In this document: positions 34,101 to 48,309 of the stretch, piece after piece | How positions within the stretch are numbered: position 1 is the first letter of the stretch | Layout of the letters: every line of letters starts with the position of its first letter | Source: Diphasiastrum complanatum | Lineage: Eukaryota; Streptophyta; Lycopodiopsida; Lycopodiales; Lycopodiaceae | Reading direction: 5' to 3' | Assembly: GCA_029204225.1 (NCBI GenBank) | Contig: CM055096.1 | Location: 33,067,115 to 33,131,114 of the forward strand | Length of the DNA: 64,000 bases | Program-made: the position numbers and the translations under genes | Notes under the pieces: model-generated | The model's input: only the letters and a program-made list of their open reading frames with translations | Told to the model about the DNA's origin: nothing | Databases searched by the model: none

Positions 34101-37100
34101 TTTGACATATTCCTTAGTTGAATAGACATTTAGCCATATCTATGAACTTCTACCATGTTCTTTTTGGAGTGACGCTTTAGAAAAAATGGAAAATCCATGC
34201 AAATGATTGAAAAACCTTCATACTTTTTGTTTGTCGATGTTTGCATTATGTGCCATTTCTTGATGCTACTACTTGGAGCTCTTGGTTTATCAGGTTGGCT
34301 TTTTACTTGTCCTAATTTTGTATGTGACTAATATAGTATGCAGTAGCTGAGTTCTTACAACATGCTTTAGTCATATGGTTCATATGAATGCCTTCATTTG
34401 GGAATTTTGGCCATATAATTGCCATGGTATATAGTCATATTTTTCATTATTGAAGCCTTCATTTGGCATTCTTGGTGTGCTCAAATAGCAGTAGTCAACA
34501 TGCATTTAGCATTTGTTTTAATTTATGATCTACATCGTCACATGTAGTTTTTATGGCTTTTTCTATGCTATATGCATTTAGTGGTGTTTTGTTCATGCTT
34601 TCTAGCTTCTTCTTTGGTATGCACAGTTTTTTTTGGCTTCTTCGTTATATATGCATTGTGCAATATTTGTCTTTATGTACCAAGTACTACCAACATCAAC
34701 ATTTTCAACTCATTGACAAGTAAAATTTATAAACTAGATATTATGGACATAGATATCTTTGTACACTGTGGTTTGCACTTCTTATTATCTATCATTTGGA
34801 TGAAATAGCTAGGCACTTGAACCCGCCATTTATCATCATGTACTTATTATAGTCACTTTGTTGATTATTTGTCTATTATTGGAATTTGGGCCTCCAGTGG
34901 GAGGGTGCAGAATCTAGCCCTAGGTTGGGGCTTTGGACAACTAGACCGTGAGGTCACAATATCTACGGCTGATTCTGAAAAAGCACGGGAGAGCAATCGC
35001 ATTTAAAGAAGAATCAACTCCACAAGTATCTATTTTACCTCGGCAAAATAACTTAACCTTGTTGTGCTTATTGATGCTAAACTAAGCAACATGAGCTAAA
35101 TGAACCAAGAGGAACCAAGAGCTAAGCAATGTCAGAACTAGGTACAAGTGTACTAAATTGATTTATTTCAGCATCGGTAGAGGCTTTGATTCTTGGAGGA
35201 ATGAGATAATTTGTTCTGAATGTTACTTGGAAAGTCTTGCCATGAAATAAATGGATGTATATTCTGTATATATCAGAATCTGTATATATGCTTATATAGC
35301 TAGTTTGAAATTAGATTTTTGTAATTTATATAATAGATTCATTGCTAGAATTCCATACCTAGTGGTATATTGGCACCTTCATCCTCTTGATTTTTTAACC
35401 ATTGTCTATGCACAATGGTTTTTATCTCATTTGAGGAAGATAATATGTGAACATCTGCAAATATATTGCTAGTGTCATGTTGCATGCTTTGACTCTTCCA
35501 GCCATGGCATATTTTCAATCTTTTGCTGGTCTTATCGACTTTCTCAAGAATCTTAGCCACTTAGACTAATTTTAAATTCTTTAAACTTCTATTCTAGCTG
35601 GACTTTTGTAAAATGTTGTTATTCAATTAGACATTGAGAGTGACAAGTGCCATTGAAGTATAATCTGACAGCAACAAACGTCCATATTTTGTTTGCTGGG
35701 GTAGAGAAAATAGTAAAACTGTATCTATAGCTCGCATCTGCAGTTGAGACTTGAGGTATACTAGAAATTTAGAGCTAGATTGTCAGAATTGGCTAGAAGT
35801 GTGAAAAACAGAAAAGAAAAATCGTTGTCATTAAAGTGCCAAAAGAGCTCAAAAAGAAAAGAAAAAATGTTGTCATTAAAGTGCCAAAGAGCTCAAGCTC
35901 AACATATTTGTTTGAGCATGTGAATTATGTACTTCTCTGACTTTATTTTATACATTTTGCAGTCAAATCAAACAGTGATGCCAATCCGAAACGTTATTGC
36001 TGTCATAACAGGATCAAAAGATCCAGACAGGTACTATGGTTTCTAATTCATGTTATTATGCTATATTCGATAGCAAACATCTTCATTGCTAATTTGGAAA
36101 CTACTCAAAAAGCACTCTTTCAAAATGTTTTTTTTTTGCATTTTAGGAATTTGTATCACTTCGATCACAAGATTCACATGCTCTGATTGTAATTAATCTA
36201 GAAACTGAGTTCTGGGTAGACATGCAAAGAGTTTTGAAATTCCAGTAGAGTTTTGCAAGATATTCTCACATCAAATGCTAGGCAGCCATGAAGCCATCAC
36301 TACTTCAGGTAATGTTGCTCGTAATTGGAATCATGAGACATAATAATCACTCTGCAAAACTTTGTATCAATGAATAGCAGACTGTTGCAACTTTCATGCA
36401 TGCAGATCACTTTCTCGTGAGTCGGCTTTTGTATTTTCTTGCCTCTCTAACCAAGCTCTTGGTAGTTGCTATAAACAGCTCAAAACCAGAACAGGAACGA
36501 CTTGACTTTACACACAGAAGCCTGAGACCATTGAAAATGTGTTTCATACAAAGCCACAGCATAATTAATGCTTATATGGTCATTTGTAGTTCTATATCGG
36601 TACCATGGATCATAGTCAAGGATGTGTGTTTTCATTTGTTCCCTTGCACTATATGTTCTCTTCTTGACTTACATCAGTTTGAGGCTTGAAATGTTCTTAG
36701 CAGGTTTTCCAAGCTTTCTATAGACTGTACTTCTCGTCCTGAAAAATACTTTTAAGATGTTGTTGCAAGTTCTTCTCCTCTAATTTTCTTTTTCTTCCTA
36801 TTAGGGTCTCATCTTCCAACACTTTTTCTTCTTCATACTTTCCGACTTTACTCATGATTCAATCCATTTACTTCCTCCCATTGCCTTTGTTTTCTTGTGA
36901 CCTTCCTCATTAAGATATTAATTTCCTGTCGATCCATTTGATGAAAAACCTTTCTCATGAATATTTGCAGTGGCTTTCTTTTCACGCAGGTATACTAGTG
37001 ATATTGTGATTTGAAGCCTTTTTCTCGTCCCTTTACAACTTTGCTCTATTATCTATCGCGGTGTTAAGACATGTGCAAACAGCAAGAATTCCCTAAGTAC

Positions 37101-40100
37101 TGCTGTATTCGTCTCGAACAGCTTGGTCTTCATCTTCATATACACAGGGGATTCCTTATCTTTAATTTCATCGTCTATTACGTGACCTCTCTGATGTCCA
37201 CTATAGGGGGGCATGTACGTTATTAATGTCCTTTGATAATGAGGTGACATCTCCAGTGTCGATTCGGAAGACATCTTCTGTGGAGACACAAATAGACATG
37301 CCGTGGTCACGGAGAGATACTTTTATCATCTGCAAGAAATCTATCTCCCTAGAAATTTCCTTAGGATTCATATTGATTATCCATCAAGGAATCTATCCCA
37401 TTGGGGTTTGCTTGAACTTCCTTTCATCCACAAAGGGATGTCCATCCACAAATGGATGTCCTTGAAAATACACTTTGTTCATCTTCTTGAGGCTTCTTCA
37501 ATCTTCAGTGTTCAAATAGCTATCTTCTAATTGCACATCATAAATCAACGCAAACTTCAGTAAACACTTTCATTCCTGCCCTTGTGAAGTAATAGGGTAA
37601 GATAACGCATCTTGGGAACCACAAGGATAACGCACCCTTGCCCAATTTATGGTGGGACCTTGACCTCTCCATAGTTCTTGTCCGTTTAATAGCAAGACCT
37701 CACCCTCTCTAGAGTTGCTCATCTTAAAACGACTTCATTTGGAAACATGAATGCCTATATTTGAAGTAAAAGTCCATATGTCGAAATGAGCGTAAGTTAT
37801 GAACAAATTCATGGATTACCAATGAAGCATAAATTGTTAATACATGGAGCATTCTACCAAAAGAGCATCACATGTCGTTGGTGGTTAAAGCCCTAAAAGC
37901 AATAGCAAAGGCAAGTGTTCTCCAATGAAGAGCCCAAGCGATACCAATTCAATAAGCTGAAAATGAATTCACTTAAAGCCTCTTTATGCTCCCTTGAGGA
38001 ACCTTAAAAGTAGAATTAACAAATCAAGGGAGGTAGGGTTTGGAGGGAAAATAGTACTCCCTCCTAAAGGGCCTTTGGGTAGTTTTAAATATAAATGCAT
38101 AAAAAAGGCCAGAAGGTTTGTACACTAATTTAAAGGGGCCCATGGCCAACACATGAATGAAAGAGCCAAATGAATGTAGTAATATGACGAATTGAAGATG
38201 AGTCCATAATTCTCCTCATCGAAAAACATTGACGTCAATGTGAGCATGATAAAACACCAGCAAGGAGGATTAGCAGCAGAAGCAATGGTATCATCATCGA
38301 TGATAATAGTAGCAGGAGCATCTGATGACTGAATAATGGGCATGAGATTATCAACAAGCAAGGGTGTATGATAAAAAAACATCAATAGGCTCCTTTTGAC
38401 TTATCTAGTGCATGACATCTTACACATAGTCGTCCTTTTGCAATGTCCTTAAGATTTTATGGATATGTGGTAACTTTGATCAACAATTTAAAGGTCCTTA
38501 GATCCTAATAGTCCCTTGACATGTGATTTGAAATACATGATTTTTGTTTAACAATTTTTTCAAAGAAGTGACATAAAAAAAAGTCTAATCTTATAGGGTT
38601 TTTTTGCAAATAGGTGATTGTAATCCTTTTACCTTTATGAATACCCACCTTATTGTTCTTTATCTACACTGTATTTGAGTTGATTTTGTGAAAATATGTC
38701 TATGGACTACATAGCCTCCAAAAAAAGTTTCACATAAGCTATCCTTTGATTGCTCTCTTCCATTTTCACAAGCTATATCCTAGAAAGAGTCTCCTCAAAA
38801 TGTTTTCTAGGATGCATTTACAAGGGCTTACTTTATTTTATTGATTAAATTCATTGTAAGCTCATTAGTTTCAAGTTTTCGCTAATTTCTTCAAGGACCT
38901 TGAACCTTCATTCAAAACAACATGAAGATCAAGTTCCCTCTCACTAACTACTCCACTTTATTCACAAAGGTTTTTTGAGTCTTTAATTTTTTAACATGGA
39001 CAATTGTGAAATTTCAATCTATTTGATGCCAAATTTGTTGGAATCTTTGATTTGTTAACATGGATACTTGAAAATTTTAATCTATTTCTCACCAAATTTG
39101 TTGGATTCTCTGAATTGTTGAAAACATGGAAACCTGTAAATCTCAATCTGTTTGTTGCCAAATTTGTTGGATTCTCTTAGCTGTTAGCAACATGGACACT
39201 TGTAAACTATAATTTGTTCATACTTTACTTCTTAATCCAAATTTTTTCATGAACATCTCATGTATTGTTTTAGACGAATACCAAACTGGTACCTAGAATT
39301 TTTTTTATCTTCCATAGTAGTTGTAAAAATTGATGACAATACTTTTCTATATAAATTATAACGGGAATTTTTGTAGGTTGATTTTATATAAAATAATATT
39401 GGTTATACGGAACTTTTAGATTAGGTATGGGGGTCAAGATTTTTGGCTAAATCTTGTTACATACCTTGCCATGAACTTTATGCCTTTTGTTCTCGCTAAC
39501 TATAATATCTTGATGTGATGATTTGCTTAACCACATGGGCTATCTTGAAACAGATATGTTGTGCTCGGAAACCACAGAGATGCATGGACATTTGGAGCAG
39601 CAGATCCTAACAGTGGCACTTCTTCACTTCTTGAGGTGCATATTCACCTGGCGACATCAATTTTGCTTTACTGTATGGACACGTTCTTACTTTGTTGTGT
39701 TCTAGGTAGCACGCAGATTGGGGAATCTTTTGAAGCTTGGTTGGAGACCACGTAGAACAATTATCTTATGCAATTGGGATGCTGAAGAATATGCACTGGT
39801 ATTTACCTCACTTGCATTATTCTTGTAGCTTACTTATTTTGATGTTTGCGAATCAACTTCACAAGAATTTATCTCTTTTACAAATTGGATGATGACTTTC
39901 TATTTGTGGGGGCTTGCTCGTGAGTGGAAGGTAAGTAGTACCTTCCAAAAAGTAGCAAACATTTGAATCTTGGGTATTTTTTCCATTTTTTTTCAAAAAC
40001 CTATCGAGTCCTTTAGTTGTCCAAATTTACTATATTCAAATCTAGTACAATGGACATATGGATGCCATTATTGAATTGGAAGAGTTGACAATCCTTGTCA

Positions 40101-43100
40101 CACTTTTGGTTGTGGAATAATGGCCAAATTCTAGTGGGACATTCAGTCCAATGCTTTGACTATGTTGAGACACTTCAACACAAATATATAGGTTTTGTTT
40201 TTGATTGTGACAAATCAATTTGGATAAAAGATTTCTAGATTAAGCTACAAACCTTTAACACCGCTAGTTATACATAGGTTATTTGTTGCTTAAAATTTGG
40301 TAGTTGCCACTTGGACACTAATCTCCATAAGTTTACATCAATTTAAAAAATGGGATGCAAGAAGAATCATATTAGGGACCTACCAATAGGTCCGTACGTT
40401 GCTTTCTTAGAATGTTTGGAAAGGTCCAATCATAAAGAGGCTCTTCCCCTTAAGTTCCCATGCCCCTCCACCTCACGCACCAACTTGACCCCAATCCCTT
40501 CCTAAGCAAACGTGGCGCATAGTAGCATCCCCCTACTCTTGCCACTTGGCAGTACCCTAACACATAGGCAAGTAAGGAAGGTGGTTACTATTTTTGGCCG
40601 AAAAGCGTCACTCATGTATCGGACCAAGTGTCCCCATGCGACATGTGGCATGTGTCCTGTTGGCTAGTCAACATCCACCTTTCAGGTGATTGGTCTAGTA
40701 GCCTCTAAATTAAGACCCAATACCTTTTAACAAATACAAGCATGTCAACAAGTTCACTAAAAGCTTTTTATTTACATTTTCTTACTAAAGACTTAGGCCG
40801 GTGTGAGCTTATCATAATTTACAATCTGGAAGTCCAATGTGTTTCACACTCAGGCAAGAATATAAGTATATGACTAGTAGGGAGTGGCATAGAGTAGTGC
40901 CAAGTTGAATATTGTTGAGTATGAGTTTGTTTACAATCAAGCATATTAATAGAGTGATCACTTCTTTATGATTGAGGGATTATCCTCATTAGGACTACAA
41001 CTTACTAGTGACTAGTACTTACTAGCTTTTAGAGCTATTTCTAGTAAAAAATCATTCAATTAATTTCTTTATGTTGTAATGAACAATTTCAAATGGATTG
41101 ACTTGAGGAAGGGGGGAGAAGACCCCTTCATGATTGTCTCACGACCTTAGTTGCCCTCTAAAAAAAAATAAAAAAATACGTTTTTTTTACAAAGGATAAA
41201 TCTCATATAAATAATTAAAATAATTAAAGTTATATGAATATCATTCCGACCAGGAACGTTCCGGAACATACGGAGCGTTCCAACCCATTTTGGTCGGAAT
41301 GGGCTTCTAAGCTCACGACAAAGTGTAAATATCTACTTAAAGGTTCTCTGTCTCTTTCTCTCTCATCATAATAAATATACACCATATAAAAAAGGCATTC
41401 ACTTAAGTGGTTCATTTCCTATTTGTTCCAATACATGAATTGTCCTTGTTTAAGGAGGGTGGTCTATGATCTATTCCATGCTTTGTTGAATTCCTACATG
41501 TGATTATATAATGTCCTAACTTGATTTCTCTTTTGCTTGTCCATGAATTTACTGTTGTGGAGAACGTAAGGAGACCTTAATGTTGGTTTAACATTTTGGT
41601 GATATTATTGATGAATATTTAAGCATAAGTTGGCCCTATTCACATAGCCAAAAGCTTTTGTTACATGCTATTGTCTTATCTATATAATTGATTTCTTGTC
41701 CAGAATATTTAAGACCAAGAGTGATAATACAAGAATATATGAGGAGGATTACACCGACCATTTATCCAAATTGAGCATCAATTATCCTTTCATTTTAAGA
41801 AGATGTGGTTACTTTTTGTATTTTGTTTGCACTTTTTAAATTCTTACATGTGATTATATATGCCCTAAGTCGATTTCTCTTTTGCCTGTCCATGAATTTA
41901 CTACTGTGGAGAACATAATGAGACCTTAATGTTGGCTTAGTATTTTGGTGATATTATCGATGAATATTTGAGCCGAAGGTACCCGTTCCGAGCATTCAGC
42001 TTCGGTACGTTCCATTCCGTACGTACGGAATGAGCTACGATTTTATTTTCACCTTTGAGCCTGGTATGCACTCCTGCAGAAAACTCATGAAAACTGATCT
42101 GCGAATTCAGAATCTGCCTACTGAATTTGTGAATGTGTGAAATCCTACTCCTACGATCCCACCATTTCTGGGAATCATTTGCCTCACTGATCTGTGAGTG
42201 TGAAAAAAGATTGTGAACTACGCAATTCATTAATCTGCCAACCCATTAACTGTTGTCATGATTATGAATATGTTTCACATTGGCGACAACTCTGAATCAG
42301 GAAATTTTCTTTTCATTGGTAAACCCACCTGACAATGAGCCTGCAACACGTGTTGGAGAACCCATTTCAACTGCAAACCTGTTGTAATCCCACATTTCAA
42401 TCACCTTGCCAGCCATTGCTTTTGTGTTTAGCTTCATTTATCACTAATTTAAAAAATTAGCAAGAAAAAAAAGAACTATTACATCTACATTCTGAAACAA
42501 AATGGGTCACATTCTGTTTTGGAATGCATTCAGAATGGTTGTTCCATACGCGTTCCGAAACGGAATGGGCATCTATGATTTGAGCATATAAGTTGGCCCT
42601 ATTCACATAGCCAAAGAAGCTGTTATCATATGCTATTGTCTACTCCAGGTAATCGATTTCTTGTCAAGGCCAATGCAAGAACAAATGGAGAGGATTACAA
42701 TGACCATTTCTCCAAATCTAAGCATCAATTATCCTTTCATTTCAAGAAAATGTGGTTAAATTGCGTATTTCATTTCCCTTGAGCATTCACATTTTGATTA
42801 TTAACATTTTCAACTTCAGCTTTCAACAAAGTCTATATGCTTCAAGAGACATAAGTTTTACAATTGAAATGTTTTTGTAGGATAGATCTTTAGTGCTTGA
42901 CAATGGTTATAGTTGGTGATTACTTTCTATGTTTGTGTAGATTGGATCTACTGAATGGGTGGAGGAGAACTTAGACTTGTTAGCCACCAGAGCAGTGGCA
43001 TACCTCAATGTGGATGTAGGTGTGAGTGGTCAAGGATTTGGTGCCTCTTCAACTCCTCAACTTGATGCACTCATAAGAAGAATCACTAGAAAGGTATTTA

Positions 43101-45046
43101 TTTGCTTACTCCAAGTTTGGTAAGGAGTCCATGATGCTTACACTTGGTGTTTGTATTTATACCTATGCAACTTATTCAATATAATCACAAAGGCTTATTC
43201 ATATATCACACAATGAAACATATTTTTGTTGATCAACATTGCATTGGAATGGTGCTATAACTCTAGAACATTTGAAATGCCATGTTTTGTATGGTGATTA
43301 TCAGTGCTATTTTTAAAAACATAAAGAAAACTGGGCGGGTAAGGGTAGTGTGTGGGGGGTTAAAAGAAAAGAGTTTTAGGTTGTGATGTGGGTTCAGCTT
43401 GTGTGCAATTTGTCTTTTTACTGACATATGGAAAAACAAATGTTAACATCAAAGAGATTCTAGTTTTGCTAGCTCAACCTTTGATAAAAAGGATTCACAA
43501 CTATCTTTTTCCATACTACTCTTTTGTCTAATATGTGCGTATCAGAGTCGCAGCGAATTGCGATTCGCGAATTGCGATTCTGTGAATTGTGATTCCGAAC
43601 CCGGAATTGTAAAAAAAAGAAAAGAAATTTTGTTTGGAAAAATAGCTTATGGCTGAATTTTCTTTTAGGGGAGCAATGGTCAAACCAGTGTTTTGCCTCC
43701 CATAAGTGCAGTAGATAGGGCACAAATAGATACAAGTCCTTGACAGAACCGAACATAGATTTGTTAGAAATAACTAAATAATGCACCTCTCAGTTTAGTA
43801 GTCACTAGTTAACCGTGAGCTCAAATCTGTAAGGCACCTGTTATGAGGAGAAGCCATTATTGAGCACGGTTGTTAATGTGGGGTCTACTGTGAGACCATG
43901 ATGGTTAGGAGATGGCTAGATTACAGTGTCTATATAGCAGGAAGTCCCAGGGGGTTTGGGGGGCGGTAGTCCTCCGGTGGGGGGTTTGGGGGGCAACGCC
44001 CCCCAACGGCAGGGTCCAGGGGCCTCTTCATGATTTGGCCTTCCAACTCCTTGAGTGAAAACACACTCATCCCCTTGGTCCTTTGACTGTTCGCTCTCTC
44101 AGATCGTGGTCGTTACTATATAACTACCACATTGTGAGGCATTCATTAGTAGTTGGAGCATTCTGTTATTATGTAGATCAGTCATCCAGAGTCTATTCTA
44201 GATCGCCATTGAAGCCCTTCTCCAGGGTGCATGGTTGAATAGCACCATCATATGTACTTGCTTTATTATAATCAGAATTTGAGATTCATGTTCATTGTTT
44301 CTTGTCTACACAAAATTCCGTTGTCAATTATAATAGGATTAATGCACCTAAACTGGACCATCCTTCACCCGAAACAGTCGACAAAATACACAGTAATAAT
44401 GCTCTTAATCAGAGCTTTCATCTGATACCCATATTGCCTAAAAAAATTTCAAAAAAAAAAACGATTCTACACGATTCTGGTTTTTTTCTGAATCACAATT
44501 TTGACCGCAATTCTGAAACGTGGTGCAACTATGGTGCGTATGCATATGTCCTGAGATAGCCACATAGTGGGCTTCTATGTTGATAAACCATAAAACAATA
44601 AAAGTTGATTGGAGGAATGAACTAAGCCCCTTCTTTGCTGGTTCCACATGTGTGAGGGTCGCACTTTGACTTTGGTCAAATATTCATTTAGGCCTTTAAT
44701 ATTGGCCTAAGTTGGCATTTGCATATTTTCACATTGCCCCTCTAATCCAACTTAGTTTCCCCTCTAAGAATTATTTCCTTCTAAAGGGTTGTCAATTATG
44801 GACTCGGCTTCTTACATTCGCTGTGTCCTTTTATTACTTTTTGCATCAGCAAGCCTTGAACCCTTTTTATTCATGTAGTGTCCTATGGCCCAATTTATTA
44901 GTCTCGTTGCTATTTTGGGCATGTGACTAACGAGTGGGGGCACCTAGTGGTAGTTTGGTTAGTCTTATCCCTTCGAAGTTCCTTTTAGGGCTTCCCTATG
45001 GGTATCAATAGGACACATCGTGATTTATTTGTAAACTTATGATATT

Positions 45047-45109
<63 letters not shown>

Positions 45110-48100
45110 CCTCATTAACTTTCTCCTTCCATTGCTAGTGCTATGGTATGCTCTAATGTGATGTTTCTTAGCTATTCTTGTAGGGATTAGCTTATGCTAC
45201 TCATTTATGATATATAGGCTTCATTCATACTAATACCTATGAATCTGTTCGCAACTTGGTATTAGAGTACGTTCCTTCCTAGGTGGGAGTGCCAATTTTC
45301 TCCACAGTTGGTGGATCTCCATTTTTTTTTGGCAGATAGTTAACGGAAGCACTTCCATTAAAATTGGCGACCAAAAAAAAATATTTGTGTATAGTATTTT
45401 CAGCGGCTATTTTAGTGGCCGCTATATTTTCCGGTAGCATTTTGGCAAATTTTTTGAGCAGTACCTATTGCATTTGGAGGAAGTCTCAACATTTTTTCAT
45501 CAGCATTTGTTTGCTGGTTTTTGAAAATCTTTTGGAGGCTCCATCGCTGTAGTTTTGAGAGCACTTTCTTCAAGAGCACACCCATTTGCAGCCATTTTTT
45601 TTTCGCTTTGTTGGAGGCTATCCAATGCCCTAATTCACCACATTTACGGGCATTTTTGTAGGCCATTTGCAGATTTGATTGGATGCTCCTACTTCACCAC
45701 ATTTGTGGGCATTTTTGTAGCCTATTTGCAACTCCGATTGGTGGCTTTCCAGTGCCCTACTTCCTCCTCTTTTTCAATATTTGTTCTAGTCTTGTTGCAG
45801 ATCCAATTGGTTTTCTTTTCTTATTTTGTTGGTCCCTTCTCGGTTTCATTGGAGGTACCTTTACATCTCTACTTTCCAGCTTTTATGGCAATCTATTAGT
45901 TTGTTTTTCTAGCTTTCTATTTGTTCTCCACCTTTTCTTGTTTCCATACTTTGCGTTTTGTGATTCCTATAGATTTAATGAAATAATTTGTGGTGAGGAC
46001 AAGAGTCCACGTTTTCAGATCTATTGTTCATTTTTTCTCCTGAAATCATGTTTTGCTTGATGGCCTCTCCTGACCATACACCTCATGAGCCACCTCGAGA
46101 CTTATGGAAGATCTTATTAAGAGGACTCTTGATCATGCTATTGCTCCATATCTTTCACATCTAGATAATGTTTTCATTCGCCTCTTTTTAGTCTCAGGAT
46201 GATGCTTTTCTTACTTCTCACGGTCCTTGCAAAGCCCTGATGTAGCCTCCTTTTACTTTTGGAGCATCTTCTTCTACATCTCTTCGTGTTGGCAATCCTT
46301 TTGGTGGTCCTGCTTTTCCTCCCATTAATTTTTATCTGTTTTCTCGACCTACTAGTCCTGCTGGTCTTGTTCCTCACTTTGCTGGTGACTTCCGTGATAA
46401 GATTTAACTTACTACCTATTCTGGTTTCTTTGTTTATGCTAATCATTTTATGGAGCTTTCATACCTTTTTTATGATTTACAGCCTACTGAGCTTATTTCT
46501 CACCATATTGCTGGCTTACGTGGTGCTTTGCGTTACGTCATTTTCCTTGCTACACTTTTTGATGTTGTTTCCCTTGCTACTACTCTTCAACATAAGTATC
46601 TTGATCTTCCTTTTCCTTTTGGTTTTCTTCACCCTAGTGGCATCCCTGCCTCTTTTTCTTCTTCCTCTTCTACCTCTACTTCTGTTATTTCTTCTACTAT
46701 CATTGCCACACCTATTTCTTTTGTTCATCCTCCTACACCTCGTCCTGTTTATATTCATCATTATTCTCCTACAAAGTTTGCTGAGATTTGTGACAAGTGT
46801 CTCTATTTTCGTTGTCAGAGTCTTGAACATATTCCTTGTGATTTCCGCCAACCTACTATTACTACCACTGCTGTTAATTATCATGCCGGTGCCGATGTTG
46901 ATGATTTTAATGTCTATCCTCCTGTTTTTGATATTCCAGTTCCTTCTGATGATATTCTTTCTGCTACATGCCATGCACCATGTTATGGCCATATCTAGCT
47001 CAAAGGATTTGAATAGTCTTGATATGGTAGATTGGCTCTCTAGTGTTTAAGATTGTTGGTTATGCCTGGATTCAATTCCATGTCAAGGCCAGTTTTGTAA
47101 CTGATGTTGGAGTTTGTTGAATGTGGCTGGCAAATATGGTTGATCTTCAACTATATCCTGCCACATTTCATATGGACCTGCATGCAACATTTGCAAGTAT
47201 AGCAGATCAATAGAAGTGTCGGGACAACACCCAACAAGTTTAAATGAGGTACCTTCCTCATCATTTGTAATAACCTGCACTTTAACAGCAGGTTCTTGCA
47301 GTTGCTCTTCATCCTGCATCGGAGTGATTGGGCTTTGTTGTTGCACATCATCAATTATAAGCTCAACATAAAAGGAGCCTGTTTTTAAACTTATGAAACT
47401 TCTCTCCACAACATCCTGCATGGAAGAGAGTGAAATAGATTCTTCTTGTTGAACCTGCAATATGCAGTGTGCACGAAAGCTGCCCCTTATGCCAATCATG
47501 CTGCAAGGAAGTGGTTGATTCCCCCTTATGAGGAACCTTCATGCTAGAATGTGGTGGTTGAGGACTACTCATCATGTCCTGCTGGAGTACATCCTGCAAA
47601 CAGGCACTAAGCATGCAAACATCCTACATGCTAACCACAATTGATCCACTATTGGAATCCTTTTGCATTACTTTGCCTTCAGCCTTGCATGACAAATGAT
47701 CTGCTTCTCTGTGTTGAAAAAGGTTGTTCCGATTGCCTCCATACTGATTCTGCATAAGATTCCATACATAAAAGAGAATGTAGACTTCTAGATCCAAGCA
47801 ATAACCTATGCTCTGATACCACTGTTGGAGTTTGTTGAGGATCGGCAAGGACCTAAAAGCCTACTTGCACGATCAAATTTAATGACATGCAAAATGAAAA
47901 ACTATCATGCAATCACATGCAAGTCTTCTAGAGATGGGGCACAAATCAGCAAGGATCTGATTTTGAAATCACCATCAAATCAGCAAAATAAAAACTGCAT
48001 GTATATGGGAATTGATCCCCAAGAACATAGAAAACATATGCAGAAAAGAATCATGTGATTCAGATCTCTAGCATTTGGAGATTGGCCGATTGGCTACCAA

Positions 48101-48258
48101 GAGAGAGAATACTTCAACCATCAATGATAACAACACAATGATTGAACAAATGGGTGCTTCAAGGATAGCTTAGCCCTCCTTGTATATATAGTAAAAAATG
48201 TACAAAGTTTCACGCAAAAATCTCCACTCAATCTTGAGTTATGGAGAGATGTGTCCAG

Positions 48259-48309
<51 letters not shown>

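Larger units (their letters stand above)
39799..42940 (+). other. intron 4 of LAMP1-like gene (3142 bp)
   Basis: Donor GCACTG|GTATTT, acceptor TTTGTGTAG|ATTGG. Holds a foldback at 41242, a tandem duplication (41491-42765) and a hAT-like insertion (41974-42577). Intron 3 before it is only 70 bp (39636-39705). Confidence 0.85.

Noticed and set aside
37053..37530. Overlapping ORFs on both strands in intron 2
   Set aside because: No known motifs, and they overlap each other in different frames.
46174..46992. Minus-strand Arg/Lys/Ser-rich ORFs (90 and 158 codons) and an overlapping + strand Leu/Phe-rich 263-codon frame
   Set aside because: Shadows of the T/C-rich gypsy gag region; the gag-like frame is the one with the CxxC..HxxxxC-like motif.
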